From the NCBI GenBank assembly GCA_022770525.1, contig JALEHN010000015.1, positions 1-43,060 of the forward strand: a stretch of 43,060 nucleotides of DNA, given 5' to 3'. Made by a program: the position numbers and the translations under genes. The notes below the pieces were generated by a model. It was not told the origin of the DNA, searched no databases, and saw nothing but the letters and a program-made list of their open reading frames with translations. How positions within the stretch are numbered: position 1 is the first letter of the stretch; each line of letters starts with the position of its first letter. Source of the stretch: Clostridiales bacterium (GTDB taxonomy: Bacteria; Bacillota; Clostridia; Lachnospirales; Lachnospiraceae). Shown here piece by piece: positions 34,091 to 42,924 of the stretch.

Positions 34091-34729
34091 ATGGAACACC
34101 TTGATAACGTAACTTATCTTACACATCCTCTGATTCAGCACAAAATATCTATTTTAAGAAATAAAGAAACAGGTACCAATGAGTTTCGTCAGCTTGTGGA
34201 AGAAATTGCCATGCTGGAGGGTTTTGAGGCGTTAAAAGATCTGCCGCTGGAAAATGTCGAAGTAGAAACACCAATTGAAAAATGTGTGACACCGATGATT
34301 TCCGGGCGCAAACTGGCCATCGTTCCGATTCTTCGGGCCGGTCTTGGCATGGTAGAAGGTATTCTCGCTCTCGTACCGTCTGCCAAAGTCGGTCACATCG
34401 GCATGTACCGCGATGAAGTCACCTTTGAACCCCATGAGTATTACTGCAAGCTGCCAAGCCCGATTGAAGAACGTACCATTGTTGTCTGCGACCCGATGCT
34501 TGCCACCGGCGGTTCTGCCGCAGATGCCATCACCCAGATCAAAAAACGCGGCGGTAAAAACATCAAATTTATGTGTATTATTGCGGCACCCGAAGGTGTG
34601 GAGCGTCTGCATAAAGCCCATCCGGATATTCAAATCTATATCGGCCATCTTGACCGCTGCCTTAATGACCATGCTTACATCTGTCCGGGCCTTGGTGATG
34701 CCGGCGACAGAATCTTCGGCACAAAATAA
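34091..34729 (+). CDS. upp: Uracil phosphoribosyltransferase
   Basis: 212 residues, AAAGGAG before ATG. It makes UMP from uracil and PRPP in pyrimidine salvage. The PRPP loop is [31 protein letters not shown] and the C-terminal [16 protein letters not shown] (uracil site) are those of Upp. It is convergent with the uracil permease gene downstream, so uptake and salvage sit side by side. Confidence 0.97.
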   Translation: MEHLDNVTYLTHPLIQHKISILRNKETGTNEFRQLVEEIAMLEGFEALKDLPLENVEVETPIEKCVTPMISGRKLAIVPILRAGLGMVEGILALVPSAKVGHIGMYRDEVTFEPHEYYCKLPSPIEERTIVVCDPMLATGGSAADAITQIKKRGGKNIKFMCIIAAPEGVERLHKAHPDIQIYIGHLDRCLNDHAYICPGLGDAGDRIFGTK

Positions 34730-34775
34730 AAACTTTTCGTTACAGATCATTTGTATGGATTATTTTTAAATTATG

Positions 34776-34876
34776 CGCAGAACACTCATCGCCGGATTCA
34801 CAGGTGTTCTGCGTCAGCTCATTAAAAATGCCTTTCTCAGACGAAACATGCTTGCGTTCTGAAAAAGGCATTCTTT
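34776..34876 (+). terminator. Two stem-loops after upp
   Basis: A stem CGCAGAACAC/GTGTTCTGCG (34776-34785, 34804-34813) is followed by AATGCCTTT/AAAGGCATT (34827-34835, 34864-34872). T-tracts are short. A T-rich stretch of repeated TTTGATTTCTTTA-like units follows at 34897-34950. Likely the shared end region of upp and convergent uraA. Confidence 0.5.
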
Positions 34877-34971
34877 GAATGACATGGCCTGTCATTTTGA
34901 TTTCTTTATTTTTTGATTTCTTTATTTCTTGATTCTCTTTGATTTATTTTTGAATCGACTGCCACAGTTCT

Positions 34972-36231
34972 CTACGCATCCCTGTCATTCGTCAGTTTCA
35001 ATTTATCCAGTACGCAAAATACAAGTCCCATCAGCATACCGACAACACAGGCCAGTACCATACCTGTCAGCTGCACACTGCCAAACTGTACCGAAATACC
35101 GGACAGTCCGGTGACAAATACAATGGCTGTCATCGCCTGGTTTCTTGATTTACTGTAATCCACCTGAGCCTCCACCAATATGCGGATACCCGACGCTCCG
35201 ATCATACCGTAGAGCAGAAAAGAAATGCCGCCGATGACCGGTCCCGGAATCGTACTGATCAGCGTCGTCATTTTGCCGATAAAGGAACAGATAATGGAAA
35301 TGACAGCCGCTCCGCCGATGACATAGACACTGTACACCTTTGTCATTGCCATAACACCGATATTTTCGCCGTAGGTTGTCGTCGGCACAGAGCCGATCAG
35401 ACCGGAAATCATTGTTGAGAAATTATCTGCAAACAACGACCGGTGCAGCCCCGGGTCTTTCAGCAGATCCTTACCTACGATTTTACTTGTAACGATCTGA
35501 TGCCCGATATGCTCTGACGCAATAACAAGCAATACCGGAAGAATAATAACGATTGCTTCCCATTTAAACTTCGGCAGGGAGAAATTTGGCACGGAAAACA
35601 GCGGCGCCGAAGCCACCTCCGAAAAATTCACGATGCCGCAGGCCAGTGATGCGATATACCCGGCAATAATGGCAATCAAAATCGGAATAACCGAAAGGAA
35701 ACCCCGAAATAATACAGAACCAAGAACCGCTGTCAGCAAAGTCACAAGAAACACGATCATGTTTTCAGGCGCAACCGCCGCATCCTTCAGACCTGCGGTG
35801 GAAGCTGCCGTTCCGGCCAGTTCAAGACCGATCAGCGCAACAACCGGTCCCATAGCCGCCGGCGGAAGCACCGCATCAATCCATGAAGAACCGAATTTGT
35901 AAATAATCAGCGCCAGAACACATCCGCATAAACCGACAACAACGAACCCGCCCAGGGCATAGCTGTATCCCCATTTACTGATGACGATTCCCGCCGGTGC
36001 AAGAAACGCAAAGCTCGATCCCAGATATGCCGGTGCCTTTCCCTTTGTAATAAGGATAAACAACAGCGTACCAAGACCGTTCATGAACAAAACAATCGCC
36101 GGATTGATTCCAAAAATAAACGGCACCATCACCGAAGCGCCAAACATGGCAAACATATGCTGAATACTTAATGGAATCAGCAATTTTACAGGTACTTTTT
36201 CTTCAACCTGAATAATTCTCTGGTTTTTCAT
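34972..36231 (-). CDS. uraA: Uracil permease (NCS2 family)
   Basis: 419 residues from ATG 36231, after AGGAGAGAGGG; the longer frame to 36342 runs through the leader RNA. About 12-14 membrane helices. Family features: LIPLSIQHMFAMFGASVMVPF, the QxH block in the first helix, ASEHIGHQIV with the substrate Glu, and FADNFSTMISGLIGSVPTTTYGENIG. It imports uracil with protons. Next to upp, it completes a uracil salvage unit. Start of the RNA lies about 165 bases upstream, so a regulatory leader is likely. Confidence 0.93.
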   Translation of the reverse strand: MKNQRIIQVEEKVPVKLLIPLSIQHMFAMFGASVMVPFIFGINPAIVLFMNGLGTLLFILITKGKAPAYLGSSFAFLAPAGIVISKWGYSYALGGFVVVGLCGCVLALIIYKFGSSWIDAVLPPAAMGPVVALIGLELAGTAASTAGLKDAAVAPENMIVFLVTLLTAVLGSVLFRGFLSVIPILIAIIAGYIASLACGIVNFSEVASAPLFSVPNFSLPKFKWEAIVIILPVLLVIASEHIGHQIVTSKIVGKDLLKDPGLHRSLFADNFSTMISGLIGSVPTTTYGENIGVMAMTKVYSVYVIGGAAVISIICSFIGKMTTLISTIPGPVIGGISFLLYGMIGASGIRILVEAQVDYSKSRNQAMTAIVFVTGLSGISVQFGSVQLTGMVLACVVGMLMGLVFCVLDKLKLTNDRDA

Positions 36232-36239
36232 AACCCTCT

Positions 36240-36431
36240 CTCCTCTTCTAGCGTATATTCTGCACTGTTCCTTATATAGTGTCAGGAACAAAAAGTCATG
36301 GTATTCATGCCTGTTTGAAAAAGTATGACCTTTCGCCTCCAATATGCCATCTATAATTATATGAACACACTGCAGTTACGTTTATTTTATATATACCATA
36401 TCTATTATAACGTCATTTTTATTGTTTTCAA
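36240..36431 (-). promoter_or_regulatory. uraA promoter and structured leader with a candidate attenuator
   Basis: Minus-strand TTGAAA (36426-36431), 16 bases, TATAAT (36404-36409) starts a leader of about 165 bases. Within it AAGGTCAT pairs with ATGACTTT (about 36294-36332) followed by a T-run, a terminator shape, with a second stem GTTCCT/AGGAAC at 36267-36289. Pyrimidine genes of Firmicutes are often attenuated, but I do not see the PyrR-binding consensus, so the sensor is unknown. Confidence 0.4.
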
Positions 36432-36486
36432 TACATTCTCTTCGAAAATAAAAAGATGCCTGACCGGATTACCCGCTCCTGCCCTA

Positions 36487-36515
36487 TTGACAAGAAAGAA
36501 TGTGTTTTATATAAT
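36487..36515 (+). promoter_or_regulatory. Consensus promoter of the amino-acid ABC transporter
   Basis: TTGACA (36487-36492), 17-base spacer, TATAAT (36510-36515), a perfect sigma-A match. The leader to the binding-protein gene is about 90 bases. Confidence 0.85.
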
Positions 36516-36609
36516 ATTCCTTAAAATTGGCGGAAAACAACGACATCGAATAATATAAAAATACGCTTTCATGCTCCGCTTTTTTAATTATCCAGAGGAG
36601 GAAAAAGAA

Positions 36610-37449
36610 ATGAAAAAACCTTTAGCAGCATTATTATGCGCAATTATGGTTGCAGGTGCTCTTACCGGCTGCGGCTCAAAAACAACTGAAACAAAAGCGC
36701 CGGAGACAACCGCAGAAACAAACGCATCGGAAACAACCGGTGAAACAAAAACAGCTGAAGCAACAGGCGACAAAGTATGGGTAATCGCTACAGATACTGT
36801 TTTCAGACCTTTCGAGTATACGAATGAAAACAATGAATTTGTAGGTATTGACGTGGATATTCTTGCCGCAATCGCTGAAGATCAGGGATTTAAGTACGAA
36901 CTTCAGAGCCTTGGCTGGGATGCAGCTGTTGCAGCTGTACAGGCCGGTCAGGCTGATGGCCTTATTGCAGGCGCTACAATCAAACAGGAACGTATCGACA
37001 GCGGCTGGATTTTCTCTGAAGGCTATTACAATGCAACTCAGACCTTTGTTGTCCCGGCAGAAAGCGATATTGCAAGCTTTGAAGATTTAGCAGGCAAAAA
37101 CGTCGCTGTTAAAAACGGTACCGCAGGTGCTGATTTTGCAAACAGCCTGAAAGATCAATACGGATTTACAGTGACAGTATTTGAAGATTCACCAACAATG
37201 TATCAGGATGTTCTTCTTGGAAACAGTGCAGCTTGTGTCGAAGATACACCAATTATGGCTGACAATATTAAAACCGGTAACCTTGCACTGAAAATACCTG
37301 AAGGCATGGAGAGTGAGGGTGCCCCTTATGGCTTTGCAATCATGGATCAGAACAATCAGGAATTATTAGATATGTTCAATGCCGGTCTTGCAAACATTAA
37401 AGAAAGCGGAAAATATGACGAGATTATTGCTAAATATCTCGGAGAATAA
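36610..37449 (+). CDS. Polar amino-acid ABC transporter substrate-binding lipoprotein
   Basis: 279 residues from ATG 36610, with GAGGAGG at 36594-36600; the frame to 36571 lacks a site. A lipoprotein signal ends in LTGC (lipidated Cys near 21), followed by a Thr/Glu-rich linker of about 35 residues. The type 3 binding domain shows VFRPFEYTNENNEFVGIDVDIL, GWDAAVAAVQAGQADGLIAGATI and the closing ESGKYDEIIAKYLGE. Family members bind glutamine, glutamate, arginine or related amino acids; the ligand cannot be named from motifs alone. Confidence 0.92.
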   Translation: MKKPLAALLCAIMVAGALTGCGSKTTETKAPETTAETNASETTGETKTAEATGDKVWVIATDTVFRPFEYTNENNEFVGIDVDILAAIAEDQGFKYELQSLGWDAAVAAVQAGQADGLIAGATIKQERIDSGWIFSEGYYNATQTFVVPAESDIASFEDLAGKNVAVKNGTAGADFANSLKDQYGFTVTVFEDSPTMYQDVLLGNSAACVEDTPIMADNIKTGNLALKIPEGMESEGAPYGFAIMDQNNQELLDMFNAGLANIKESGKYDEIIAKYLGE

Positions 37450-37487
37450 TTGAGTACCCTATCATGCATGGAGGTCTCTGATTTTAA

Positions 37488-37533
37488 CAGGAACGTGGAA
37501 ATTTTGCAAGATTTTTCCACGTTCTTGTTTTTG
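37488..37533 (+). terminator. Terminator between the binding-protein and permease genes
   Basis: Stem GAACGTGGAAA/TTTCCACGTTC (37491-37501, 37514-37524), then TTGTTTTTG. Partial termination here would give more binding protein than membrane subunits, the usual need of such transporters. Confidence 0.8.
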
Positions 37534-37598
37534 TCAGAATAGTATGATAAAATTAAAACATTATAATGTTAAAAATCTATACAGAAGGAGAAGATAAG

Positions 37599-38276
37599 AT
37601 GATTGCGCTTTTTAAGACTTACGCCCCCATGCTGCTGGAATCCCTCGGGAACACGCTGTTGCTGACGATTCTTGCGCTGATATTTGCCATGATCATTGGT
37701 ATGATATTTGCACTTATGAACGTAGGCAAGAACCGTTTCTTTAACTTTATTGGTACTGTATATGTAGATGCCGTCAGAGGTGTACCGCTTATTGTACTTG
37801 CATATTTTATTTATTTTGGCGTCCCTCAGGGAATTAAAATGATGGGTTTTGTCAATTTTAAACTGCCTGCACTTCAGGCCGGTACGATTGCGCTTGCCAT
37901 GAACTGCGGTGCTTATATGGCAGAGATCATCCGCGCCGGTATCGAAAGCGTTGACAAAGGCCAGATGGAAGCTGCGCGAAGTCTCGGTCTTCCATACGGC
38001 AAAAGTATGCGCAAGATTGTCCTGCCTCAGGCTATCCGGACGATGATTCCATCCATTATCAATCAGTTTATTATTACATTAAAAGACACATCTATTTTGT
38101 CCGTTATCGGATTTCCGGAACTTACCAATGCAGGTAAAACAATGGCAGGCAACACATTTAAGAGTTTGCAGACATGGGCTATCGTCGGTATTATGTACAT
38201 GATTGTTATTGTGACACTGAGCCGTCTGGCCAAATATCTGGAGAGGAGGTTAAAACGTGGAAGAGAGCAATATTAA
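37599..38276 (+). CDS. Polar amino-acid ABC transporter permease
   Basis: 225 residues from ATG 37599, after GAAGGAG. About five membrane helices. The HisM/GlnP family shows [15 protein letters not shown], and the coupling loop is [29 protein letters not shown], split by the EAA motif that docks on the ATPase. It overlaps the ATPase start by 20 bases. Confidence 0.92.
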   Translation: MIALFKTYAPMLLESLGNTLLLTILALIFAMIIGMIFALMNVGKNRFFNFIGTVYVDAVRGVPLIVLAYFIYFGVPQGIKMMGFVNFKLPALQAGTIALAMNCGAYMAEIIRAGIESVDKGQMEAARSLGLPYGKSMRKIVLPQAIRTMIPSIINQFIITLKDTSILSVIGFPELTNAGKTMAGNTFKSLQTWAIVGIMYMIVIVTLSRLAKYLERRLKRGREQY

Positions 38277-38997
38277 AGTACACGTAGAAAACTTAAAAAA
38301 ACATTTCGGCAAGCTGGAAGTTTTAAAAGATATCAGCATAGATATTGATGAAGGTGAAGTTGTTGTCCTCCTTGGACCTTCCGGAAGCGGTAAATCCACT
38401 TTCCTCCGGTGTCTGAACCAATTGGAAACAGCAACCAGCGGTACGATTATTGTGGACGGATTTAATATTACAGATAAGCATACCGACATCAACAAAGTAC
38501 GTGAAAATATCGGTATGGTATTCCAGCATTTTAATCTGTTCCCTCATAAAACAGTTATTGAAAATATTATGCTGGCTCCTGTGGAACTAAAAAAAATGTC
38601 AAAAGATGAAGCTCACGAAAAAGGCATGCAGCTTTTGCAGCGTGTCGGTATGCAGGAAAAAGCAAATGTATACCCGCCTCAGCTGTCCGGCGGACAAAAA
38701 CAGCGTGTAGCTATCGCCCGCTCGCTGGCTATGAATCCGGACATTATGCTTTTCGACGAACCGACATCAGCACTGGATCCTGAGATGGTCGGAGAAGTTT
38801 TGAGCGTTATGAAAGAACTGGCTCTTGGCGGCATGACGATGGTTGTCGTTACCCATGAAATCGGATTTGCAAGAGAAGTGGCTGACAGAATTGTATTTAT
38901 GGACGGCGGCTATATCGTCGAACAGGGAACGCCGGAACAGGTGCTTAAACATCCGAAAGAAGCAAGAACGATCGACTTCCTGAACAAGGTTTTATAA
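38257..38997 (+). CDS. glnQ: Polar amino-acid ABC transporter ATP-binding protein
   Basis: 246 residues with GTG start at 38257 (GAGGAGG seven bases upstream, inside the permease gene). Walker [11 protein letters not shown]-loop [14 protein letters not shown], signature [15 protein letters not shown], Walker [15 protein letters not shown] and the H-loop VVVTHE are all intact. It powers uptake by the permease and binding protein. The GlnQ symbol reflects the family; the substrate is not proved. Confidence 0.93.
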   Translation: MEESNIKVHVENLKKHFGKLEVLKDISIDIDEGEVVVLLGPSGSGKSTFLRCLNQLETATSGTIIVDGFNITDKHTDINKVRENIGMVFQHFNLFPHKTVIENIMLAPVELKKMSKDEAHEKGMQLLQRVGMQEKANVYPPQLSGGQKQRVAIARSLAMNPDIMLFDEPTSALDPEMVGEVLSVMKELALGGMTMVVVTHEIGFAREVADRIVFMDGGYIVEQGTPEQVLKHPKEARTIDFLNKVL

Positions 38998-39030
38998 ATT
39001 GGCAGGTCCAACCGGCTGCACCGAAAAATA

Positions 39031-39075
39031 CGGTTATTACAGGCTTTCATATTGCCGGTAATAACCGTTTTATTT
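39031..39075 (+). terminator. Terminator of the ABC transporter operon
   Basis: Stem CGGTTATTAC/GTAATAACCG (39031-39040, 39058-39067) then TTTTATTT. Confidence 0.85.
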
Positions 39076-39139
39076 AGCGTTATAGTTTCGGACATTAAAT
39101 ATCCTCATTGACTGTTATACAAATGAAACGATACATCTC

Positions 39140-39772
39140 TTAATAACTGCGATTTCCATGTCCGTGTCCCCTTTTTTCTCCGCCGTGCTCATTATGAAAA
39201 TCCGTTGGAAGTTCCGTGTCATTTTTTTCAAGCTCATCGTCTGTAACCGCAGACTCCAATGCGTTATTAACCGCATTCAAAATACCGACAGACGAATAAG
39301 TCGCCCCGCTCACTGCATCGACTTTCAAAGATTGTTCATCAATGATATGCTCAACAATTTCTTTAGCACGTTCAAAATATTGAGGTGTGTCATTTTCCTC
39401 TAAAATGCTGATATCTGTCACTGCCCCATAAACCGTCAGAATGCGATGAATCCGCATCCATTTTTTCTTTAATACCGCGCGAAGCATATAAGAAAGTGCC
39501 AGTAAAACAGAGACAATAAAACATGCGGTTCCCCAATTCAATGTGAAAAACACAGTTCCTATACGCATATCAGATAATGCCGTATCTGCAAAATTACCCG
39601 CTGCCAGGCCATGAAGCAATCCGGTGACAATCAGAATAAAACCTGCCGGAATATGAATTTTATGAAATAAGCCATTGAGCTTTGCCGATTGACTGACTCG
39701 GGCAATATATTTAAATGCGGCAGCAATTACAAATAATACAGTGAGCCATGCCAAAATCAAACTTAATATCAT
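39140..39772 (-). CDS. Membrane protein with a shortened FMN-binding domain
   Basis: 210 residues from ATG 39772, six bases after GGAGG. Three or four membrane helices (residues 3-118) resemble a cytochrome b/ferric-reductase-like domain with His in FHKIHIPAG and LLHGLA. Then comes the end of an FMN-binding domain: TDISILEENDTPQYFERA and the covalent FMN site DAVSGATYSS, whose Thr is loaded by ApbE. The usual first half of that domain (a DGxYxGxxxGFGG-like strand) and a last membrane helix seem to be missing at the junction ILTVYGAV-TDIS. An in-frame internal deletion is likely. The His-rich tail (HGGEKRGHGHGN) may bind metal. Confidence 0.65.
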   Translation of the reverse strand: MILSLILAWLTVLFVIAAAFKYIARVSQSAKLNGLFHKIHIPAGFILIVTGLLHGLAAGNFADTALSDMRIGTVFFTLNWGTACFIVSVLLALSYMLRAVLKKKWMRIHRILTVYGAVTDISILEENDTPQYFERAKEIVEHIIDEQSLKVDAVSGATYSSVGILNAVNNALESAVTDDELEKNDTELPTDFHNEHGGEKRGHGHGNRSY

Positions 39773-39896
39773 ACAATACCTCCATATAAACATACGGTTT
39801 CTTTATGAACCGTCTCAATCTGCTGTGTAACGAAGATAATGATATCATATAAATTTGTTTTTTCTGTGTCAATCTGCATCTAAAATACAAGAACGG

Positions 39897-40949
39897 TCAC
39901 TTCCGTGACCGTTCTGCCTCTGAATAAATCACAGTACGCGCCTTTCCGTTCTGTTTTGCTTCGTAAAGTGCAAAATCCGCCAATTCAAAAACCCGGCGCT
40001 CATCATCTTGTTCTTGCTTGCGATACACACCCGCGCAGGTTTGCAGCGTATATACCCCTGCCTTCTCCTTTAACCTGAGATTGACAAGGGCGAATTTTTC
40101 CGCCACGCACTGCGCATTCTCAAAGGAAATCACCGCAAATTCGTCACCGCCATACCTGAACACATTCCGTCCGAATATCTCCGTAAGAATACTGGCGATA
40201 CGCACCAAAGAAAGATCTCCCTCCAAGTGTCCGAAGGTATCATTGATGGATTTGAAATTATCTACATCTAACAGTGAAAAGGTAAATCCGGTGCCTTCCT
40301 TTATAAGCTGCGCCATGTATTTGTCAAGCGAATGGCGGTTGGCAATCTGCGTCAGGCTGTCCACCTCCGCCAATTCCTCCAGACGCTTGTGCAACAGATA
40401 CTGTTTGCGTAAAGAATGATAATTTCTGATCTCAACCGCAATAATGACTACCAGAAAAATCCAATGATTGAGATAAAACGGCACCCGCAGTCTTGATTCC
40501 CCCATATACAGCACAAGGGCAACCATACTCGCTGAGGACAAAATTCCCATACATCCAAACATCAAAGGAGGCAGTGTCATGATGCTTCCCACCCCCGCCA
40601 TAATGGTCATATATGTAACAGGATAACCGCCGCTGTGAATATCCAGCGCAGAAATAATAGCAGACCAGAAAATCAGTACCCCGGTATAAACGTAAGCATT
40701 CCAGACCAGCAGTTTATCATGCTTCCCGCTTTTCATGCACACCCGATTGATCATAAAAGCAGCCACCGTACAAATAAACAGCAGCATATAACAGGCAAAA
40801 TACAGCTTTCGCTTTAATTCCGTAAAATCAAAATGTAAATGCCCGTAAACCATCATCATGCCTTCCAGCACAGCAATCAGAATCAAAAAGGCCTCATATC
40901 CACGCCAGCTTCTCTTAAGATTCAGTTTCATCATTTCCTTGCTGCTCAT
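39897..40949 (-). CDS. Membrane diguanylate cyclase (GGDEF)
   Basis: 350 residues, GGAAGGGGAACTT before ATG 40949. Five or six membrane helices fill residues 18-172 with short loops, so the input signal may be in the membrane. The GGDEF domain shows DSLTQIANRHSLD, the metal Asp228 in LLDVDNFK, NDTFGHLEGD and the active site RYGGDEF (267-271). It makes c-di-GMP from GTP. The RxxD inhibitory site is absent (GRNVFRYGGDEF), so product inhibition is not expected. It could feed the riboswitch at 33854. Confidence 0.92.
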   Translation of the reverse strand: MSSKEMMKLNLKRSWRGYEAFLILIAVLEGMMMVYGHLHFDFTELKRKLYFACYMLLFICTVAAFMINRVCMKSGKHDKLLVWNAYVYTGVLIFWSAIISALDIHSGGYPVTYMTIMAGVGSIMTLPPLMFGCMGILSSASMVALVLYMGESRLRVPFYLNHWIFLVVIIAVEIRNYHSLRKQYLLHKRLEELAEVDSLTQIANRHSLDKYMAQLIKEGTGFTFSLLDVDNFKSINDTFGHLEGDLSLVRIASILTEIFGRNVFRYGGDEFAVISFENAQCVAEKFALVNLRLKEKAGVYTLQTCAGVYRKQEQDDERRVFELADFALYEAKQNGKARTVIYSEAERSRK

Positions 40950-41368
40950 AAGTTCCCCTTCCCAATCCTGTTGCCTTCAATACCTCAAACTGCATTTTTA
41001 AAACTGTTTTGAACTTTAATTTGGCGGATACGCCACACCGACGAAATGCGAATCATTTTGGAGGTTGGATCTGGATATTTACCCTTCGTCATTGGGTATT
41101 TGCTCTGGGCATTTACCCTTCATCATTGGATGTTTGCTCTGGACATTTACCTTTCATCATTGTATATTTTCCGAAATTTTTCCCTTAAAAGTGAAAGGCA
41201 TTGATAACGATATCAATCCGTTAACACAAACAATAATTCTAAGTTTTTCTTGCCAAATTTAAGCATTTTTACCAAATATTGCTTTCTATTTTACTCCAAA
41301 TCAATCGTATTATCAATACTTTTTTCATTATTTGCATCCGATACTTTTTCAGTATGTACTTATCAAAG
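40950..41368. repeat. Intergenic region with three 34-bp tandem repeats and an operator-like palindrome
   Basis: Units CTGG(A/G)(T/C)ATTTACC(C/T)TTC run at 41071-41104, 41105-41138 and 41139-41172. The last unit decays at its end. ATTGATA/TATCAAT forms a perfect inverted repeat at 41200-41217. A plus-strand ORF over the repeats is not a gene, because the 34-base period breaks frame. No gene found. Confidence 0.7.
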
Positions 41369-41689
41369 TCAGACATAAATAATCATTTGAAGATTATAAT
41401 GCTTCGTATCACGAGTAACCTGACATGAACCTTCGGTTTGAACTATTCGGAAATTCCGAATAGTTGCATCTTCGTCTAATTCACTGTCTGCATAAAATTT
41501 TTTAATATGCTCATTTATCGTCGGCGAACCAACGTCATATAATGTCGCAATCATCTTCTGTGTCAGCCATATATTCTCATCCGCATAGCGCATCTCAATG
41601 CTATCCTGCTGATCGCCGACAGAAGCAACATAGGTTAAATATTCCGCCGCGCTGGCACGGATGGTTATTTCATCTTTTTTCTTTTTCAA
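41369..41689 (-). pseudogene. RhuM family protein, truncated to the N-terminal third
   Basis: 106 residues from TTG 41689, with AAGGAGG at 41697-41703. The sequence IEMRYADENIWLTQKMIA, TINEHIKKFYAD, ATIRNFRIVQTEG and KHYNLQMII is the start of the RhuM family (about 330 residues), which holds a helix-turn-helix-like domain and is often mobile or toxin-associated. It stops at the point where the family core would begin. A deletion, not a single stop, is likely, since nothing downstream continues it. Confidence 0.75.
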
Positions 41690-41968
41690 TAGGATTCCTC
41701 CTTCAACGTCTCCATTGCCCCAACGACCCAAACCGGTAATATCCTTGCAGATACCATAAGGAATACTTCTGTGCTGTTTTCTCTTCCACCTGTTATGGTG
41801 CAAGTTCTGCAGCTGTTAATGATGGATATGGCCAGTATATAAATACTTCTTCTGAACCTCCTGCCACTCAGCACCAAGATCAGCCCGCCACTCAATTGAA
41901 AGATTTTTATTCTGCAGCATGATATGCTCAATGGTATAATTTTCTATAATAATCGGAGCCTTATTTTC
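41690..41968 (-). pseudogene. Remnant of a GmrSD-like DUF262/DUF1524/DUF5655 protein
   Basis: One frame reads NYTIEHIMLQNKNLSIEW, then RADLGAEWQEVQKKYLYT, and stops at 41816: the HNH-like end of a DUF1524 domain (normally HIMPQN). A different frame just after reads YGICKDITGLGRWGNGDVE (about 41700-41758), the DUF5655 signature that is fused C-terminal to such proteins. Both pieces in order, with the middle missing, indicate a decayed type IV-like restriction enzyme. Confidence 0.55.
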
Positions 41969-41991
41969 AGGTAATCATCTGATGTTATTAG

Positions 41992-42321
41992 TCATTCAGT
42001 ACAATCATGATGAATTTTCAATAAGAATGGATAAGATAATTCTCTGATTTTTCTTATTTCCCAGTCTGTTAAATTTCCCTTTTTTTCAACGGTCGTATCT
42101 CCATTACTCATTACAAAAAATTTAGCAGATCCAGCTTCTGTTAATTTTCTGTCACTAGCATGTACATGCATCGCTTCAATAATTTTATCATCATAGATAA
42201 CCGCTGAGTGATTCAGACAATTAAGATTCAATACACGAACCAACTTTTGATCTTTTGTAAATGCATAACCATTAATAATCATATCAGCCTTATCCGCAAT
42301 CTCTTTTATATTAAGCTGCAT
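41992..42321 (-). CDS. Hypothetical protein, 109 residues
   Basis: Start ATG 42321, or TTG 42327 which is nearer to the GGAGGTG site at about 42332. No recognised family. The centre VLNLNCLNHSAVIYDDKIIEAMHV looks like alternating strands, the rest mixed. It overlaps or abuts the end of the next small gene, so both are one operon. The low GC differs from the metabolic genes and fits an accessory origin. Confidence 0.6.
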   Translation of the reverse strand: MQLNIKEIADKADMIINGYAFTKDQKLVRVLNLNCLNHSAVIYDDKIIEAMHVHASDRKLTEAGSAKFFVMSNGDTTVEKKGNLTDWEIRKIRELSYPFLLKIHHDCTE

Positions 42322-42583
42322 ATTCAATCTTCACCTCCTTAATGAGATTTAAAAAAGCATCTGTATCATAATATAAATTTTGGAGTATTGGAATTAAATC
42401 AATATATTCTTCAACTTCGTCCATATCCTTATATTTTGCCATCACTACTAAATATCCATGATCCCACTCCAGAACTTTCGTATAACGTTCTAATTTTGAA
42501 GATGTGACAAAACAAATGACTTGATTATTAAATTCAAAAATTGTAAATTTTTCATTATTACTCAAGACAGCATAATTTTTCAT
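42311..42583 (-). CDS. Hypothetical protein, 90 residues
   Basis: The start MKNYAVLSNNEKFTIFEF at 42583 is chosen over 42610; the ribosome site (GTGAG) is weak for either. No family recognised. Acidic, with aromatic strand-like segments (WDHGYLVVMAKYKDMDEVEEYIDLIP). It overlaps the downstream gene by a few bases. AT-rich, like the neighbour. Confidence 0.55.
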   Translation of the reverse strand: MKNYAVLSNNEKFTIFEFNNQVICFVTSSKLERYTKVLEWDHGYLVVMAKYKDMDEVEEYIDLIPILQNLYYDTDAFLNLIKEVKIEYAA

Positions 42584-42632
42584 TATATTCTCACGTCCCT
42601 TCATATTCATACAATACTACACAATGTTAATT

Positions 42633-42770
42633 TTATTCCCAAAAGTACCATTTCAAACAATAATTTAGAGCAGCAAGCACAAACATTCGTGCCATAATTG
42701 TATCTCCATTACGAAACTTCGTACCACCAGAAAAACTTACAGGAATCTGCGTTGTATAGATTTTCGACAT
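42633..42770 (-). pseudogene. HsdS-like fragment (type I restriction specificity subunit)
   Basis: A 45-codon frame reads PVSFSGGTKFRNGDTIMARM, matching the FSGGTKFRNGDTLxARI block of type I specificity subunits. The conserved continuation (TPCLENGK) is lost after MARM. There is no upstream or downstream target-recognition domain left. Confidence 0.5.
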
Positions 42771-42880
42771 TTATTTATCTTTCCTTGACAGCAAACATAC
42801 AGACTCACAATGGCTCGTCTGGATATGCAGAATGTCTTTGCTATTTTCCCGTTTAAGGGAACAAGTCCACAGCCTTTTTA
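42771..42880 (-). pseudogene. Possible C-terminal fragment of an RNA m5U methyltransferase
   Basis: Frames read AVDLFP and, shifted, SHCESVCLLSRKDK before TAA 42771-42773. RlmD/TrmA proteins end VDMFPHTxHVExVxLLS. The match is short and crosses a frame change, so this is only a suggestion. Confidence 0.3.
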
Positions 42881-42924
42881 GTGTTTGAGCCGTTTACGGG
42901 AATATATCAATAAAACTGGAAGTT

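Noticed and set aside
36240-36342. An N-terminal extension of uraA
   Set aside because: It covers the leader RNA stems; the strong ribosome site precedes ATG 36231 and NCS2 permeases start there.
41071-41172. A short CRISPR array
   Set aside because: The 34-bp units are directly joined with no spacers and no cas gene is in the window.
41065-41262. Plus-strand 65-codon ORF
   Set aside because: It is made by the 34-bp tandem repeat, has no ribosome site, and the period breaks frame.
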